A DNA stretch of 64,000 nt from Kitasatospora cinereorecta (GTDB lineage Bacteria; Actinomycetota; Actinomycetes; Streptomycetales; Streptomycetaceae), in the NCBI RefSeq assembly GCF_024172095.1, contig NZ_JAMZDX010000002.1:1116001-1180000 (forward strand), given 5' to 3'. The number at the start of each line of letters is the position of its first letter. The first letter of the stretch is position 1. Shown here one piece after another: positions 17,407 to 25,008 of the stretch. A program made the translations under genes and the position numbers. The notes below the pieces were generated by a model. The model had not been told where the DNA came from. It saw nothing but the letters and a program-made list of their open reading frames with translations, and did no database searches.

Positions 17407-17440
17407 CGCCCCGCCCGGCTCAGCCGGACGGGGCGGTTTC
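17407..17440. terminator. bidirectional hairpin terminator
   Basis: CGCCCCG and CGGGGCG (17407-17413, 17429-17435) enclose an inner CCGGCTCAGCCGG stem and are followed by GTTTC. It lies between two convergent genes (the secreted protein and the PLP lyase) and can serve both. Confidence 0.75.
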
Positions 17441-17473
17441 GCCGTGGGGGGCGTCGGAGAAGGTTGTCACCTG

Positions 17474-18517
17474 TCAGCCGTGCATCAAGGTCCTGGCATC
17501 GGTGTTCGATCCGCACAGGACCACGCACACCGTCTCGCCGCTGCCGGGCCGGTAGCTGCGGGCGGCGGCCGCCGTGCGGGTCGGCAGGTCCCGGCCCTCC
17601 TGGTGCCGGTCGGCGGCGGTGAGGGCGGCGAGGGCCGTGGCCGCGCCGTGCTCGACGGCCAGGCGGCGGTGGTCCCACAGGGCCTGCCGGGCGCGAACGA
17701 TGTCCTCGTCGGTGACGAGAACGGAGTGCACGTCGCCCTGCTGGGCGGCCGCGAGGGCCATGGCGGAGGTCCGGCGGGCGCCGAGGGAGTCCGCTGCGAC
17801 GGAGTCGACCGTCACGTCGACCAGGCGGCCGGCCTCGATCGCGGCGTTCAGCGCCCGGCAGTTCTCCGGCTCGACCGCCACCGTGCGGATGCCGTGGTGC
17901 TCCGCGGCGGTGGCGATGCCCGTGAACAGGCCGCCGCCGCCGACCGCGACGACGACGGTGTCCAGGCCGGGGATCTGCTGGCGGATCTCCTCCAGCAGGG
18001 TGCCAGCCCCGGCGGCGATCAGCGGGTGGTCGTAGGCGTGGGAGGCGAGCGCGCCGGTGGCCGCCGCGAACTCCTCGCACGCAGCGAGCGCCTCCGCGTA
18101 CTCCAAGCCGACGAGGCGGACATCCGCACCGAAGCCGCGCAGCTTGGCCACCTTCACCGCCGGGGCCGTCGCCGGCAGGAACACCGTGGCGCGCACGCCC
18201 TGCTGCTGCGCGGCCCAGGCGCACGCCAGGCCGGCGTTGCCACCGGACGCGATCGTCACCCCGGACGCCGGAAGGGTGCCCGCGTCGCGGTGCGCCTCGA
18301 GGAAGTTCCGGGCGCCGCGGGCCTTGAACGAGCCGGTGTGCTGCATGAACTCCAGGGCCAGCCACACCTCGCACGGCTGATCGACCCGGTCGTCGAGCGG
18401 GTCGCGGTGGCCGGTACGGATCGCACCCGGGTCGACCGGGGCCATGGTGACCGGGCGCACGCGCCCGGCGATCCGGTCGGCGGCTGCCTTGATGTCCCCG
18501 TAGGTGAGGGTGTGCAT
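17474..18517 (-). CDS. PLP-dependent amino-acid dehydratase (fold type II, threonine-dehydratase-like)
   Basis: A 347-residue enzyme of the serine/threonine dehydratase family. The PLP lysine is Lys65 in QHTGSFKARGA. SGGNAGLACAWAA (about 91-103) binds the substrate carboxylate, and the tetraglycine phosphate loop is AVGGGGLFTG (about 191-200). The regulatory ACT domain of biosynthetic IlvA is absent, so it is a catabolic or specialised type. ATG 18517 with GGAGCAGC upstream. It is the second gene of an operon behind an Fe(II)/2-oxoglutarate oxygenase. Elimination of a hydroxylated amino acid made by that partner is the natural inference; substrate unproven. Confidence 0.88.
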   Translation of the reverse strand: MHTLTYGDIKAAADRIAGRVRPVTMAPVDPGAIRTGHRDPLDDRVDQPCEVWLALEFMQHTGSFKARGARNFLEAHRDAGTLPASGVTIASGGNAGLACAWAAQQQGVRATVFLPATAPAVKVAKLRGFGADVRLVGLEYAEALAACEEFAAATGALASHAYDHPLIAAGAGTLLEEIRQQIPGLDTVVVAVGGGGLFTGIATAAEHHGIRTVAVEPENCRALNAAIEAGRLVDVTVDSVAADSLGARRTSAMALAAAQQGDVHSVLVTDEDIVRARQALWDHRRLAVEHGAATALAALTAADRHQEGRDLPTRTAAAARSYRPGSGETVCVVLCGSNTDARTLMHG

Positions 18518-18540
18518 GGTGCTGCTCCAGCGGTTGGGGG

Positions 18541-19341
18541 TCACGACCAGGCGACGAGCTGGCCGGTGGTGGTCAGGCCGAGGAAGAACGCGAACGCGAT
18601 CCGGCGGCCGCCCCGGTTCGGCGCGACCGCGTGGTAGTTGGCGGGGTTGAACAGCAGCCCGTCGCCGAGCTGCGGGGTCAGGCTGACGCTCTGGAACCGC
18701 TCCACCGCCTCCGGGCGGTAGCCGTAGGCGTCGCGCGCCTGCTCGTCGGCCGGCTCCCAGCGGTGGCGCCACACCGTCGTCGCGCCGCCGCCCTCGGGGA
18801 CCGCGACCCACACGTTGAACGCCAGCTGCGCGATGACCTCCTGGTCGAACGCGCCGGTGGGGAACTCGCGGTTGATGTCGTCGTAGTGCACCAGGGCACC
18901 CGCGTTGATCTCGCGCAGCGTGCCGCCGAACACCGCCCGGCCGGCGATGGTGGCGGGGGTGACGGCGGCGCCCCACGCGGAGCCCAGCCGGGCGAGGGAG
19001 AGCGCGATCGGGTCCTGACGCAGCCCGGCCCGCTGCCACGCGGCACGGGCGGCCTCGGCGTCGTGCCAGTAGCGCCCGTCCAGGCCGCCGTTCGCGGTGC
19101 GGTAGTCGTTGAGGGCCGGGCCGAACCGCACGATCGGGGTCGGGACCCGGGCGGGGTCGTAGTCCGCGGTGGGGAGCCGGTCCACGGCGGCGAGCGCGGC
19201 CGCGCACACCGCCGGGTCGAGGAAGCCCGGCACGCGGACGGCGGCCAGGGTGCCGGCCGCGAGCGTGGCCAGGTGACGGTCGGTGAAGCGCGGTGCGTCG
19301 GCGGCGTGGAACAGCGGGTCGAGCGCCGTGGTGCCTGGCAT
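18541..19341 (-). CDS. Fe(II)/2-oxoglutarate-dependent oxygenase, halogenase-like family
   Basis: A 266-residue cupin-fold oxygenase. The iron ligands are His152-x-Asp154 (LVHYDD) and His237 (NYHAVAPN), with Arg246/247 placed to hold 2-oxoglutarate. The body (DQEVIAQLAFNVWVAVPEGG; LGDGLLFNPANYHAVAPN) resembles the BesD-type amino-acid halogenase family. True halogenases replace the Asp by Gly; here it is kept, so hydroxylation is expected. GGAGGCGAC precedes ATG 19341. It is 23 bases from the PLP lyase and divergent from a TetR gene across a palindromic operator. Confidence 0.85.
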   Translation of the reverse strand: MPGTTALDPLFHAADAPRFTDRHLATLAAGTLAAVRVPGFLDPAVCAAALAAVDRLPTADYDPARVPTPIVRFGPALNDYRTANGGLDGRYWHDAEAARAAWQRAGLRQDPIALSLARLGSAWGAAVTPATIAGRAVFGGTLREINAGALVHYDDINREFPTGAFDQEVIAQLAFNVWVAVPEGGGATTVWRHRWEPADEQARDAYGYRPEAVERFQSVSLTPQLGDGLLFNPANYHAVAPNRGGRRIAFAFFLGLTTTGQLVAWS

Positions 19342-19367
19342 GTCGCCTCCGTAAGGATGCATGAGCC

Positions 19368-19391
19368 TACCGTGACGGTACGCCGTACCGT
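19368..19391. promoter_or_regulatory. overlapping palindromes, TetR-type operator
   Basis: TACCGTGACGGTA (19368-19380) is a perfect 13-bp palindrome. It overlaps ACGGTACGCCGTACCGT (19375-19391), which is perfect except for its central base. Three TACCGT/ACGGTA half-sites thus alternate in the 62 bases between the oxygenase and TetR starts. Binding there would repress both directions. Confidence 0.75.
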
Positions 19392-19403
19392 ACGCTGTTC
19401 CGC

Positions 19404-20054
19404 ATGCCAAGGCAATCCGCTTCCCTCGACCTCGCCACCCCCGAACACATCGCCGAACAAGCACTCCTGATCGTCGATCAGGACGGCCACAGCGCACTCA
19501 GCTTCCGCACCCTCGCCGCCGCCCTGAACATCTCCGTCGCCTCACTCCAGCGCCGCTGCACCGACCTCGCCGGCCTCCTCGACCTGGTCACCGACCACCT
19601 CGCCGCCCGCCTGCCCGACATCGACCCCCACACCGACTGGGCCACCGCCACCGAAGCCCGCTTCACCGCCCTCTACCGCCTCCTCACCGACCACCCCGGC
19701 CTCGTCGCCCTCCGCGGCGCCCGCCCCTGGCTCGGCGAGAACCTCCTGCGCCGCCTCGTCGAACCCCAGCTCGCCCACTCCATCGACGCCGGCCTCACCC
19801 CCGACGACGCGGCCGCCACCTACCGACGCCTCTACCTGCTCACCCTCGGCAGCGCCAGCTTCGTCGACCACCACGACCCCAAGGCCGCCCAGACCACCAC
19901 CCGCCGCGCCCTCGCCGCCCTCGACCCCGACGAGTTCCCCACCCTCACCGGCCACATGACCGCCGTCCTGAAGGCCGTCGTCGACCACGACGTCTACTAC
20001 GGAGCCCTCCGCCAGCTCATTCAGGCCGCCGACCCAGCGAACGCCCGCCCGTGA
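19404..20054 (+). CDS. TetR-family regulator
   Basis: A 216-residue repressor. The helix-turn-helix is FRTLAAALNISVASLQRRCT (about residues 33-52), where ALNISVASLQRR replaces the usual VSxxxLYxH. The C-terminal domain (ALYRLLTDHPGLVALRGARP; AATYRRLYLLTLGSASFVDH) is the helical ligand-binding part of the TetR_C type. ATG at 19404. It is divergent from the oxygenase-lyase operon and separated from it only by the palindromic site at 19368-19391, its probable operator. Its stop overlaps the start of the next gene as GTGA. Confidence 0.9.
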   Translation: MPRQSASLDLATPEHIAEQALLIVDQDGHSALSFRTLAAALNISVASLQRRCTDLAGLLDLVTDHLAARLPDIDPHTDWATATEARFTALYRLLTDHPGLVALRGARPWLGENLLRRLVEPQLAHSIDAGLTPDDAAATYRRLYLLTLGSASFVDHHDPKAAQTTTRRALAALDPDEFPTLTGHMTAVLKAVVDHDVYYGALRQLIQAADPANARP

Positions 20055-20557
20055 CCACCCCGGCCCCCACCCCGGCCGCCTGGCTCGCCCAGGCCGCCAC
20101 CGACCCACAGGCCGTCCTGCAGCGGCGGGAGTCCAGCCCCACCCAGGTCGTCGCCCTGCCCGCCGGCACCGCCTGGGACCTCGTCGCCACGCGCCTCGAC
20201 CTCGCCGAACGCGTCCTCGACGTCCTCAACCCGCCCCGCAGACCAGGCGCCCCCGTCCTCGTCGACGCCTGCGCACAGCTCGCCTACTTCCTCATCCCGC
20301 CCGGCCGACGCTGGACCTCAGAGATCGGCGGAGCCCGACACCTCGGCCCCGGCAACTGGCTCCCCGTGCCCCACCCGGACGAGCAGAGCAGCCCCTACGC
20401 CCGCTGGCTCATCCCCCCGGACGGCACCGGCACCCTCCACCAGATCAACCGGCTGCGCACCGCACTCGCCTACGCCTTCCCCCTGTACGTCCAGGAGATC
20501 GAGGCCGAGATCGCGCCCACCCAGCGGCTCATCGCCGCCCTCGACAGCACCTGGTGA
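20051..20557 (+). CDS. hypothetical protein coupled to TetR gene
   Basis: A 168-residue protein starting at a GTG that overlaps the TetR stop codon. The sequence PTQVVALPAGTAWDLVATRL and APVLVDACAQLAYFLIPPGR resembles the N-terminal fold of bifunctional primase/polymerase-type proteins common in actinomycete elements, but it is much shorter and shows no catalytic triad. No signal peptide or membrane helix. Translational coupling suggests expression with the regulator. Function unassigned. Confidence 0.75.
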   Translation: MTTPAPTPAAWLAQAATDPQAVLQRRESSPTQVVALPAGTAWDLVATRLDLAERVLDVLNPPRRPGAPVLVDACAQLAYFLIPPGRRWTSEIGGARHLGPGNWLPVPHPDEQSSPYARWLIPPDGTGTLHQINRLRTALAYAFPLYVQEIEAEIAPTQRLIAALDSTW

Positions 20558-20578
20558 CAGCGCAGCCCCGCGCGGCGG

Positions 20579-21349
20579 CTACCGGGTGGGCAGGCGGTAG
20601 ACCATCCCCGAGCGGTCCCCGCGCACCACGGTCCGCTCCACATGCACCGGGCGCCCGTCCTCGCTGGAGTACACCCGGGTCACCTGCAGCACCGGAGAGC
20701 CGGCCCGGGTGACGAAATGCTGCCCCTCCTCGGGCGACGCCGGCCGCGCGGCCAGCATGTCGACCGCGGTCAGCGGCCCGACGCCGAGACTCGCCATCCG
20801 CGCCTCCACCGACTGCCCCGCGAGCGGACCCTCCTCCGGCAGCATCACCGGCGAACCGTCCACCAGCTCCCGCGGCTCCCAGCACGTCGACAACCGCGTC
20901 GTCCGCCCCGCCACCCGATGCAGGTACTGCGTCTCCACCAGCCGCGCACCCGGCTCGACCCTCAGCAGCTGCGCGATCTCCGGCTCCGCCGACACCGACC
21001 GCGTCCGTGACGACCACTCACCGACCGGCCCCGCCTGCTCCTCCTGCGCCCGCAGAGGCAGTGCCACCGGCGCGGCGGCCGGGCCGGTGCGCTCGACCTG
21101 GCGCAGCTTCGCCGGGACGCGCACCACCATGCGGGCGCCGGGCCGGCTGTCGAGGAGCTGCTCGGTGACGAGGATGCCGCGGGCGGCGGCCATCGTGCTG
21201 GAGGCCGCCCCGTACTCCTTGCACAGCTCGCGGTGGCTCGGCAGCTGCTCCCCGGGCTTCCACTCACCGGCCAGGATGCGGCGCCGCAGATCTGCGGCGA
21301 TCTCCACGTAGGAGCTCGACCTGCCAGCCGAGCGCTGTACCTGCTGCAA
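20579..21349 (-). CDS. GntR/HutC-family regulator
   Basis: A 256-residue regulator with an N-terminal winged helix (YVEIAADLRRRILAGEWKPG; EQLPSHRELCKEYGAASSTM) and a C-terminal UTRA-type effector domain (ARLVETQYLHRVAGRTTRLS; GSPVLQVTRVYSSEDGRPVH). The start is the TTG at 21349, backed by GAGGGAGC six bases upstream; the nearby ATG is in another frame. Such proteins control sugar or amine uptake genes, or maintenance of integrated elements in streptomycetes. It converges with the preceding gene and has no obvious co-operonic partner. Confidence 0.88.
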   Translation of the reverse strand: MQQVQRSAGRSSSYVEIAADLRRRILAGEWKPGEQLPSHRELCKEYGAASSTMAAARGILVTEQLLDSRPGARMVVRVPAKLRQVERTGPAAAPVALPLRAQEEQAGPVGEWSSRTRSVSAEPEIAQLLRVEPGARLVETQYLHRVAGRTTRLSTCWEPRELVDGSPVMLPEEGPLAGQSVEARMASLGVGPLTAVDMLAARPASPEEGQHFVTRAGSPVLQVTRVYSSEDGRPVHVERTVVRGDRSGMVYRLPTR

Positions 21350-21454
21350 GACATGCTCCCTCGCTGACCGATAGTCCGGCCTTCACTGGCTCTGACGTGG
21401 AGAATAGACCGTTCTGGATCAGATTACAGAAAGTGTTCGCAGGCGGGCGGCGAT

Positions 21455-21660
21455 CTACTCGGGGCTCCACTCCAGGTCGAGCTTGGCCTGGACCTCGGCG
21501 CGGTGGTGGGCCAAGTCGGCGTCGTAGATGCCCTGGTCGTGGGCGAGGGTGTTGCGCCGGAGGTCGCGACTGACGGTCGACGCGGCTCGGCCCAGGTGTT
21601 CGGCGATCTCCCGTATGCCCAGGTCGCGTTCGCGAAGTGTCGCAAATCTGGGCGCCGACC
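21455..21660 (-). pseudogene. IS30-type transposase fragment
   Basis: The minus-strand frame ending at TAG 21455-21457 reads ATLRERDLGIREIAEHLGRA then ASTVSRDLRRNT, GIYDADLAHHRA and KLDLEWSPE. This is the helix-turn-helix segment of IS30-family transposases. The catalytic DDE domain is missing, the fragment has no start, and no terminal repeats are visible. Debris beside the second sortase. Confidence 0.7.
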
Positions 21661-21767
21661 CGCTGCTCCCGGCGCCGCGGTCTCTGGTTGTCCGCCCACG
21701 GACCTCGCCGCCTTCTTGCCCGCGCGAGGGCCGCAGCGAGGACTACGAGACTTGAGAGCTGACCGCT

Positions 21768-22481
21768 CTACCGGGGGTTGGTGACCGATCCGGCGGCGCC
21801 TGTGGACGAAGGTGTCGTGCCGGTGAGGTGGGCGTAGACGACGGTGTTGTCCTGGTATCCGCCGTGTGCGCGGTCGTACGGCCAGGCGCAGGTGATCAGG
21901 CGCAGTTCCGGTCGGCCGGTGGGCTGGTACACGTGGTCGGTGGGAAAGGCGGATTTGGGGTAGTTCTGCACCTCGTCGATGGAGAAGATTGCGGTGCTGC
22001 CGTCGCCGCGCTGGACGATGGTGGTCTGGCCGGGCGTGAGGGTTGACAGGCGGTAGAAGGCGGCGGTGCCCTGGCGGGTGTCGAGGTGGCCGACGATCAC
22101 GGCGGTTCCCGTCTCGCCCGGTGTGGTGCCGTCGGCGTACCAGCCGGCGAGGTTGCGGTCGTCCGATGCGGGTGGGGGCAGCGTTCCGGTGGCGTCCAGG
22201 TGCAGCGGTACCAGGGGGGTGTTCACTGACAGGGCGGGGATACGGATCCGGACCGGTTCGGCGCGCGGCGTGGGCGTCGGTTTTGAGGCCAGCATGGCGG
22301 TTGGGCGGGCTGCCGTGTGGTCAGTGGCGGGACGCGCCGGTGGAGGAGTGTTGGCGTCCGAGGCCATGGACCAGGAGCTGGCCGCGAGCAGTCCGGCCAC
22401 CACCATCAGCACTCCGGGAATGAACACCGAGCCCGGCCGAGGTGCTCGGCCGGGCGTCGTACGCGATACCTCTGTGGGCAC
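21768..22481 (-). CDS. class F sortase (copy 2)
   Basis: A 237-residue sortase, colinear with copy 1 at 1767-2459 and nearly identical in the catalytic half. An N-terminal membrane helix (about 18-41), His132 (VGHLDT), Cys198 (LITCAWPYD) and Arg204 occupy the same positions. It differs mainly in the Pro/Thr linker and in a longer C-terminus (TTPSSTGAAGSVTNPR). GTG start with GGAG upstream. It follows an Excalibur protein as in copy 1. Retention of all catalytic residues in both copies argues that both are active, perhaps with different expression or specificity. Confidence 0.92.
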   Translation of the reverse strand: MPTEVSRTTPGRAPRPGSVFIPGVLMVVAGLLAASSWSMASDANTPPPARPATDHTAARPTAMLASKPTPTPRAEPVRIRIPALSVNTPLVPLHLDATGTLPPPASDDRNLAGWYADGTTPGETGTAVIVGHLDTRQGTAAFYRLSTLTPGQTTIVQRGDGSTAIFSIDEVQNYPKSAFPTDHVYQPTGRPELRLITCAWPYDRAHGGYQDNTVVYAHLTGTTPSSTGAAGSVTNPR

Positions 22482-22572
22482 CCGGTTCTCCGTCTATCGC
22501 CGGATCGGGCCGATCCGAGTGGGGTGGCCCGGCGGGCGGATCACGGTGGACCCGCCGCCAGGCCCGGGAGCG

Positions 22573-23019
22573 TCAGCGCTGCTGATCCGCGCTCAGACGG
22601 CGGCGGACAACCAGGGCGCCTGCCGCAGTGACGACCGCCGCACCGCCGAGGCCAGCCGCGAGGAGCCGTGTGTCCGCCGGCCCGCTGCCGGCAGCGACCG
22701 CGCCTGCGGGAACCTGGGCAACAGCCGCCGCGGCGCCACCGGCGGCAGGTGCTGTCGTGGTGGCCGCCGTACCTGCGGCAGCGGCCGCGGCCGGGCTGCT
22801 CGCCGCCGCGTGCGGCAGGTCCTCGCAGGCAATGCCGTCGTGGTCGGCGTCCAGGTTGTTCGGATCCGACGGGTCGGCGTTGAGAACAGCCTGCGCTTCC
22901 TCCTGGGTGGCGAAGTTCGCGCAGTCGAGATCGCCTGTTTGGGCGTGCGATATGCCAGTGAGCGGAAGGCTGGCGACGAACGCCAGAGCGGCGATCGATG
23001 TCGCGTCGCGGAGACGCAT
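22573..23019 (-). CDS. secreted Excalibur-domain surface protein, probable sortase substrate (copy 2)
   Basis: A 148-residue paralogue of the 2542-2991 protein. The signal peptide, [20 protein letters not shown] segment, Excalibur motif [10 protein letters not shown] and the GSGPADTR tail are conserved; the Ala-rich spacer differs. The tail (PADTR, hydrophobic stretch, VVRRR) has sorting-signal architecture. ATG with GGAGG four bases upstream. Its conservation together with the following sortase in both copies is the main evidence that they work as a pair. Confidence 0.88.
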   Translation of the reverse strand: MRLRDATSIAALAFVASLPLTGISHAQTGDLDCANFATQEEAQAVLNADPSDPNNLDADHDGIACEDLPHAAASSPAAAAAAGTAATTTAPAAGGAAAAVAQVPAGAVAAGSGPADTRLLAAGLGGAAVVTAAGALVVRRRLSADQQR

Positions 23020-23048
23020 GGAACCTCCAGTAGCCAGGTGTGTCCCCG

Positions 23049-23065
23049 TCGCTACTCAAGGTATG
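23049..23065 (-). promoter_or_regulatory. conserved element upstream of Excalibur gene (copy 2)
   Basis: TCGCTACTCAAGGTATG, the same 17 bases at the same distance from the ATG as at 3021-3037. It marks either a shared promoter/leader element or the edge of the duplicated block. Confidence 0.5.
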
Positions 23066-23745
23066 AACGGTTCAACCATCCGCCACCCGGGCGGTAGCGG
23101 CGGCGGCCTCCAGGTGGCCCCGCTGCGCGTGGCAGACGCCCTGGTCGGTGGGTTGTGGAGCGGAAATGGCCCACTAGTCCGGTCGTGTACCTACCGGACT
23201 GGTCGTGACGGGTGGCCCGGGGTGGCCGCGCAGTCTGTCCACGAGTGCGCCGAGCGCTGGCGAGGCGGTGCGCTCGAGGACACGCTCGGGTGAGTGCGGT
23301 GGGCGTGGCGGTGAGACCTGCCGGCAAGGTCACCGGCCGCGTGGGGCTGGCCGCGATTCCCTGGCTGTGCTCACTCGCTGTTAACCGAGCGAGTCAGGAG
23401 CCGGATGTGGCCAGCGTGTGTGCGCGGCCTGAGCAGCGCACCACGGGGCGAGCTTTGCCGCCGTGCATCCGCGGTCCCAGCCTGATTACGTTGGCTGCCG
23501 CTCGCGGCGACCCTGGCCGAGCGCGACGACTACATCGGCGTCCCGACCTGGTTCGGCTGGGAGCTCGGCTGGCAGCACGAAGGGATGAGGAGCCGAACCC
23601 CGAGCTCCGCCCACCCCGCCCTGACGGCTGGTCATGGACCGTGCTTCCTGGCCCCCTTCGGATGATCAGGACGGCGCGGCCGTCACCTCGCCCGCGCCCT
23701 CGCGGTTGGGACCAGTGTCGTCCCCGCCGTGTCAGGAGAAACCTC
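23066..23745. other. 680-base gap with a possible gene fragment
   Basis: The plus-strand frame from about 23486 to 23595 reads LAERDDYIGVPTWFGWELGW and QHEGMRSR, which looks like coding sequence, but it has no ribosome site and is followed by low-complexity sequence. I do not recognise the family. The rest of the gap contains only overlapping GC-rich open frames; no hairpin or repeat was noted. Confidence 0.35.
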
Positions 23746-24438
23746 GTGCGCATCCGCCCCTTCCTGTCCGTGGCCGTTGCCGCCGCGGCAGCCATGGTCC
23801 TTGCCGTCCCCGCCGGCGCCGCGGCGCCGGCGACTCCCTTCAGTGGACACCGGGCGGCGGGGGAGGTGGTCGCCACGACGCTGTACGACGCGATCGACGC
23901 GCTGCCGGTCGCGGACGAGGACCGGACCGGGTACGTGCGCACCGCGTTCCGGCACTGGATCGACGCCGACCGGGACGGGTGCGACACCCGCAAGGAGGTG
24001 CTGATCGCCGAGGCGGTCGAGGCGCCGGAGGTCGGACCGAAATGCCCGCTGACCGGCGGAGTGTGGCTGTCCCCATACGACGACCTGGTGCTGGAGGACG
24101 CTCGGCTCCTGGACGTCGACCACGTCGTACCGCTCGCCGAGGCATGGGACTCCGGAGCCTCGAACTGGAGTGCGAAGGAGCGCGAGGCGTACGCCAACGA
24201 CCTGGACGAGCCCCGCGCGCTGATCGCGGTCTCCGCCAGGTCGAACAGGGCGAAGGCCGACAAGGACGTGGCCGACTGGCTGCCGCCCGCGACCGGCTAC
24301 CGCTGCACCTACCTCACCGACTGGACCGCGGTGAAGACCCGCTGGGGCCTGGCCGTGGACCAGCGCGAGGCGGACACCCTCCACCAGCTCGCCGCCGACT
24401 GCCCCAATGAGCCCCTCACCGTCGCCCTCGCCCGATGA
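23746..24438 (+). CDS. secreted HNH endonuclease family protein (DUF1524-like)
   Basis: A 230-residue exported nuclease-like protein. The signal peptide FLSVAVAAAAAMVLAVPAGA ends near residue 28. The HNH core is LLDVDHVVPLAEAWDSGASN (Asp-His pair), then Asn in YANDLDEPRALIAVSARSNR and KADKDVADWLPP. This pattern is shared with the GmrSD C-terminal/DUF1524 family of extracellular actinobacterial nucleases. Cys pairs (CDTRKE, KCPL, YRCTY, DCPNE) probably form disulfides. GTG 23746 is set by AGGAGAA. It could degrade environmental DNA or act against competitors; no immunity gene is evident beside it. Confidence 0.88.
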   Translation: MRIRPFLSVAVAAAAAMVLAVPAGAAAPATPFSGHRAAGEVVATTLYDAIDALPVADEDRTGYVRTAFRHWIDADRDGCDTRKEVLIAEAVEAPEVGPKCPLTGGVWLSPYDDLVLEDARLLDVDHVVPLAEAWDSGASNWSAKEREAYANDLDEPRALIAVSARSNRAKADKDVADWLPPATGYRCTYLTDWTAVKTRWGLAVDQREADTLHQLAADCPNEPLTVALAR

Positions 24439-24617
24439 CCCCGGCGGCGGACGTGAGTGGCGACTGCCCGGCCACGGCCACCGTCCAGCTCGACGGCGTG
24501 CCCTGCACGGCCGTCTGCAACCTGCCGGCCGACCGCCCCGGCACAGGGCACGAGGACCTGATCCTCGGTGCCTGGACCGAGCCGCCGGGCGAGCACCGGC
24601 CGCGCGAGCACGGGTGA
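24435..24617 (+). CDS. small hypothetical protein
   Basis: A 60-residue frame whose ATG overlaps the nuclease stop as ATGA. It has four Cys (DCPATAT, VPCTAVC) and no signal peptide. The overlap and Cys pattern are the only support. It could be a coupled partner of the secreted nuclease or chance. Confidence 0.4.
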   Translation: MTPAADVSGDCPATATVQLDGVPCTAVCNLPADRPGTGHEDLILGAWTEPPGEHRPREHG

Positions 24618-25008
24618 CGTGCCCGCCGGGTTCGCCGGACAGGTGAGGGCCGGCCCCGCCGAGGCCGCGGCTACTCAGAGGGGTGACGGATTCATCGGTT
24701 CGCTCTCGCCCCTGAGGGGCGGGGTGTTTGAAGCGGGCATGACCGGACCAGGATCTTTCTGCCCCGACGTCTTGTTTCGAGCAGGCGTGGGGCTCCACGC
24801 GGTGCACGACGTCGTGGACCGCGTGACTGCGGCCCTGAGGGCTCGTCAGTTTCGGTGCGGTGTCGGGGATCGGCCGGGCGGCCGCGATCCCCGGGCCCGG
24901 TGTGTCTGGCGGCGCTGCGCCAGTGGCCACGCAGTGATCGCGCCGTCCGCGGCCGCTGACGGAGGCCGCCTGTCTGAACCACGAGTGACTCAGGAAAGGA
25001 ACAACAGT
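24618..25008. other. 391-base gap before the propeller gene
   Basis: No supportable gene. A short GCCCCTGAGGGGC hairpin lies near 24710 and GAAAGGA, the ribosome site of the next gene, at its end. It probably contains the promoter of the propeller gene. Confidence 0.4.

Noticed and set aside
21768-22481. Sortase copy 2 as a pseudogene
   Set aside because: All catalytic residues, the membrane helix, the start and the ribosome site are intact.
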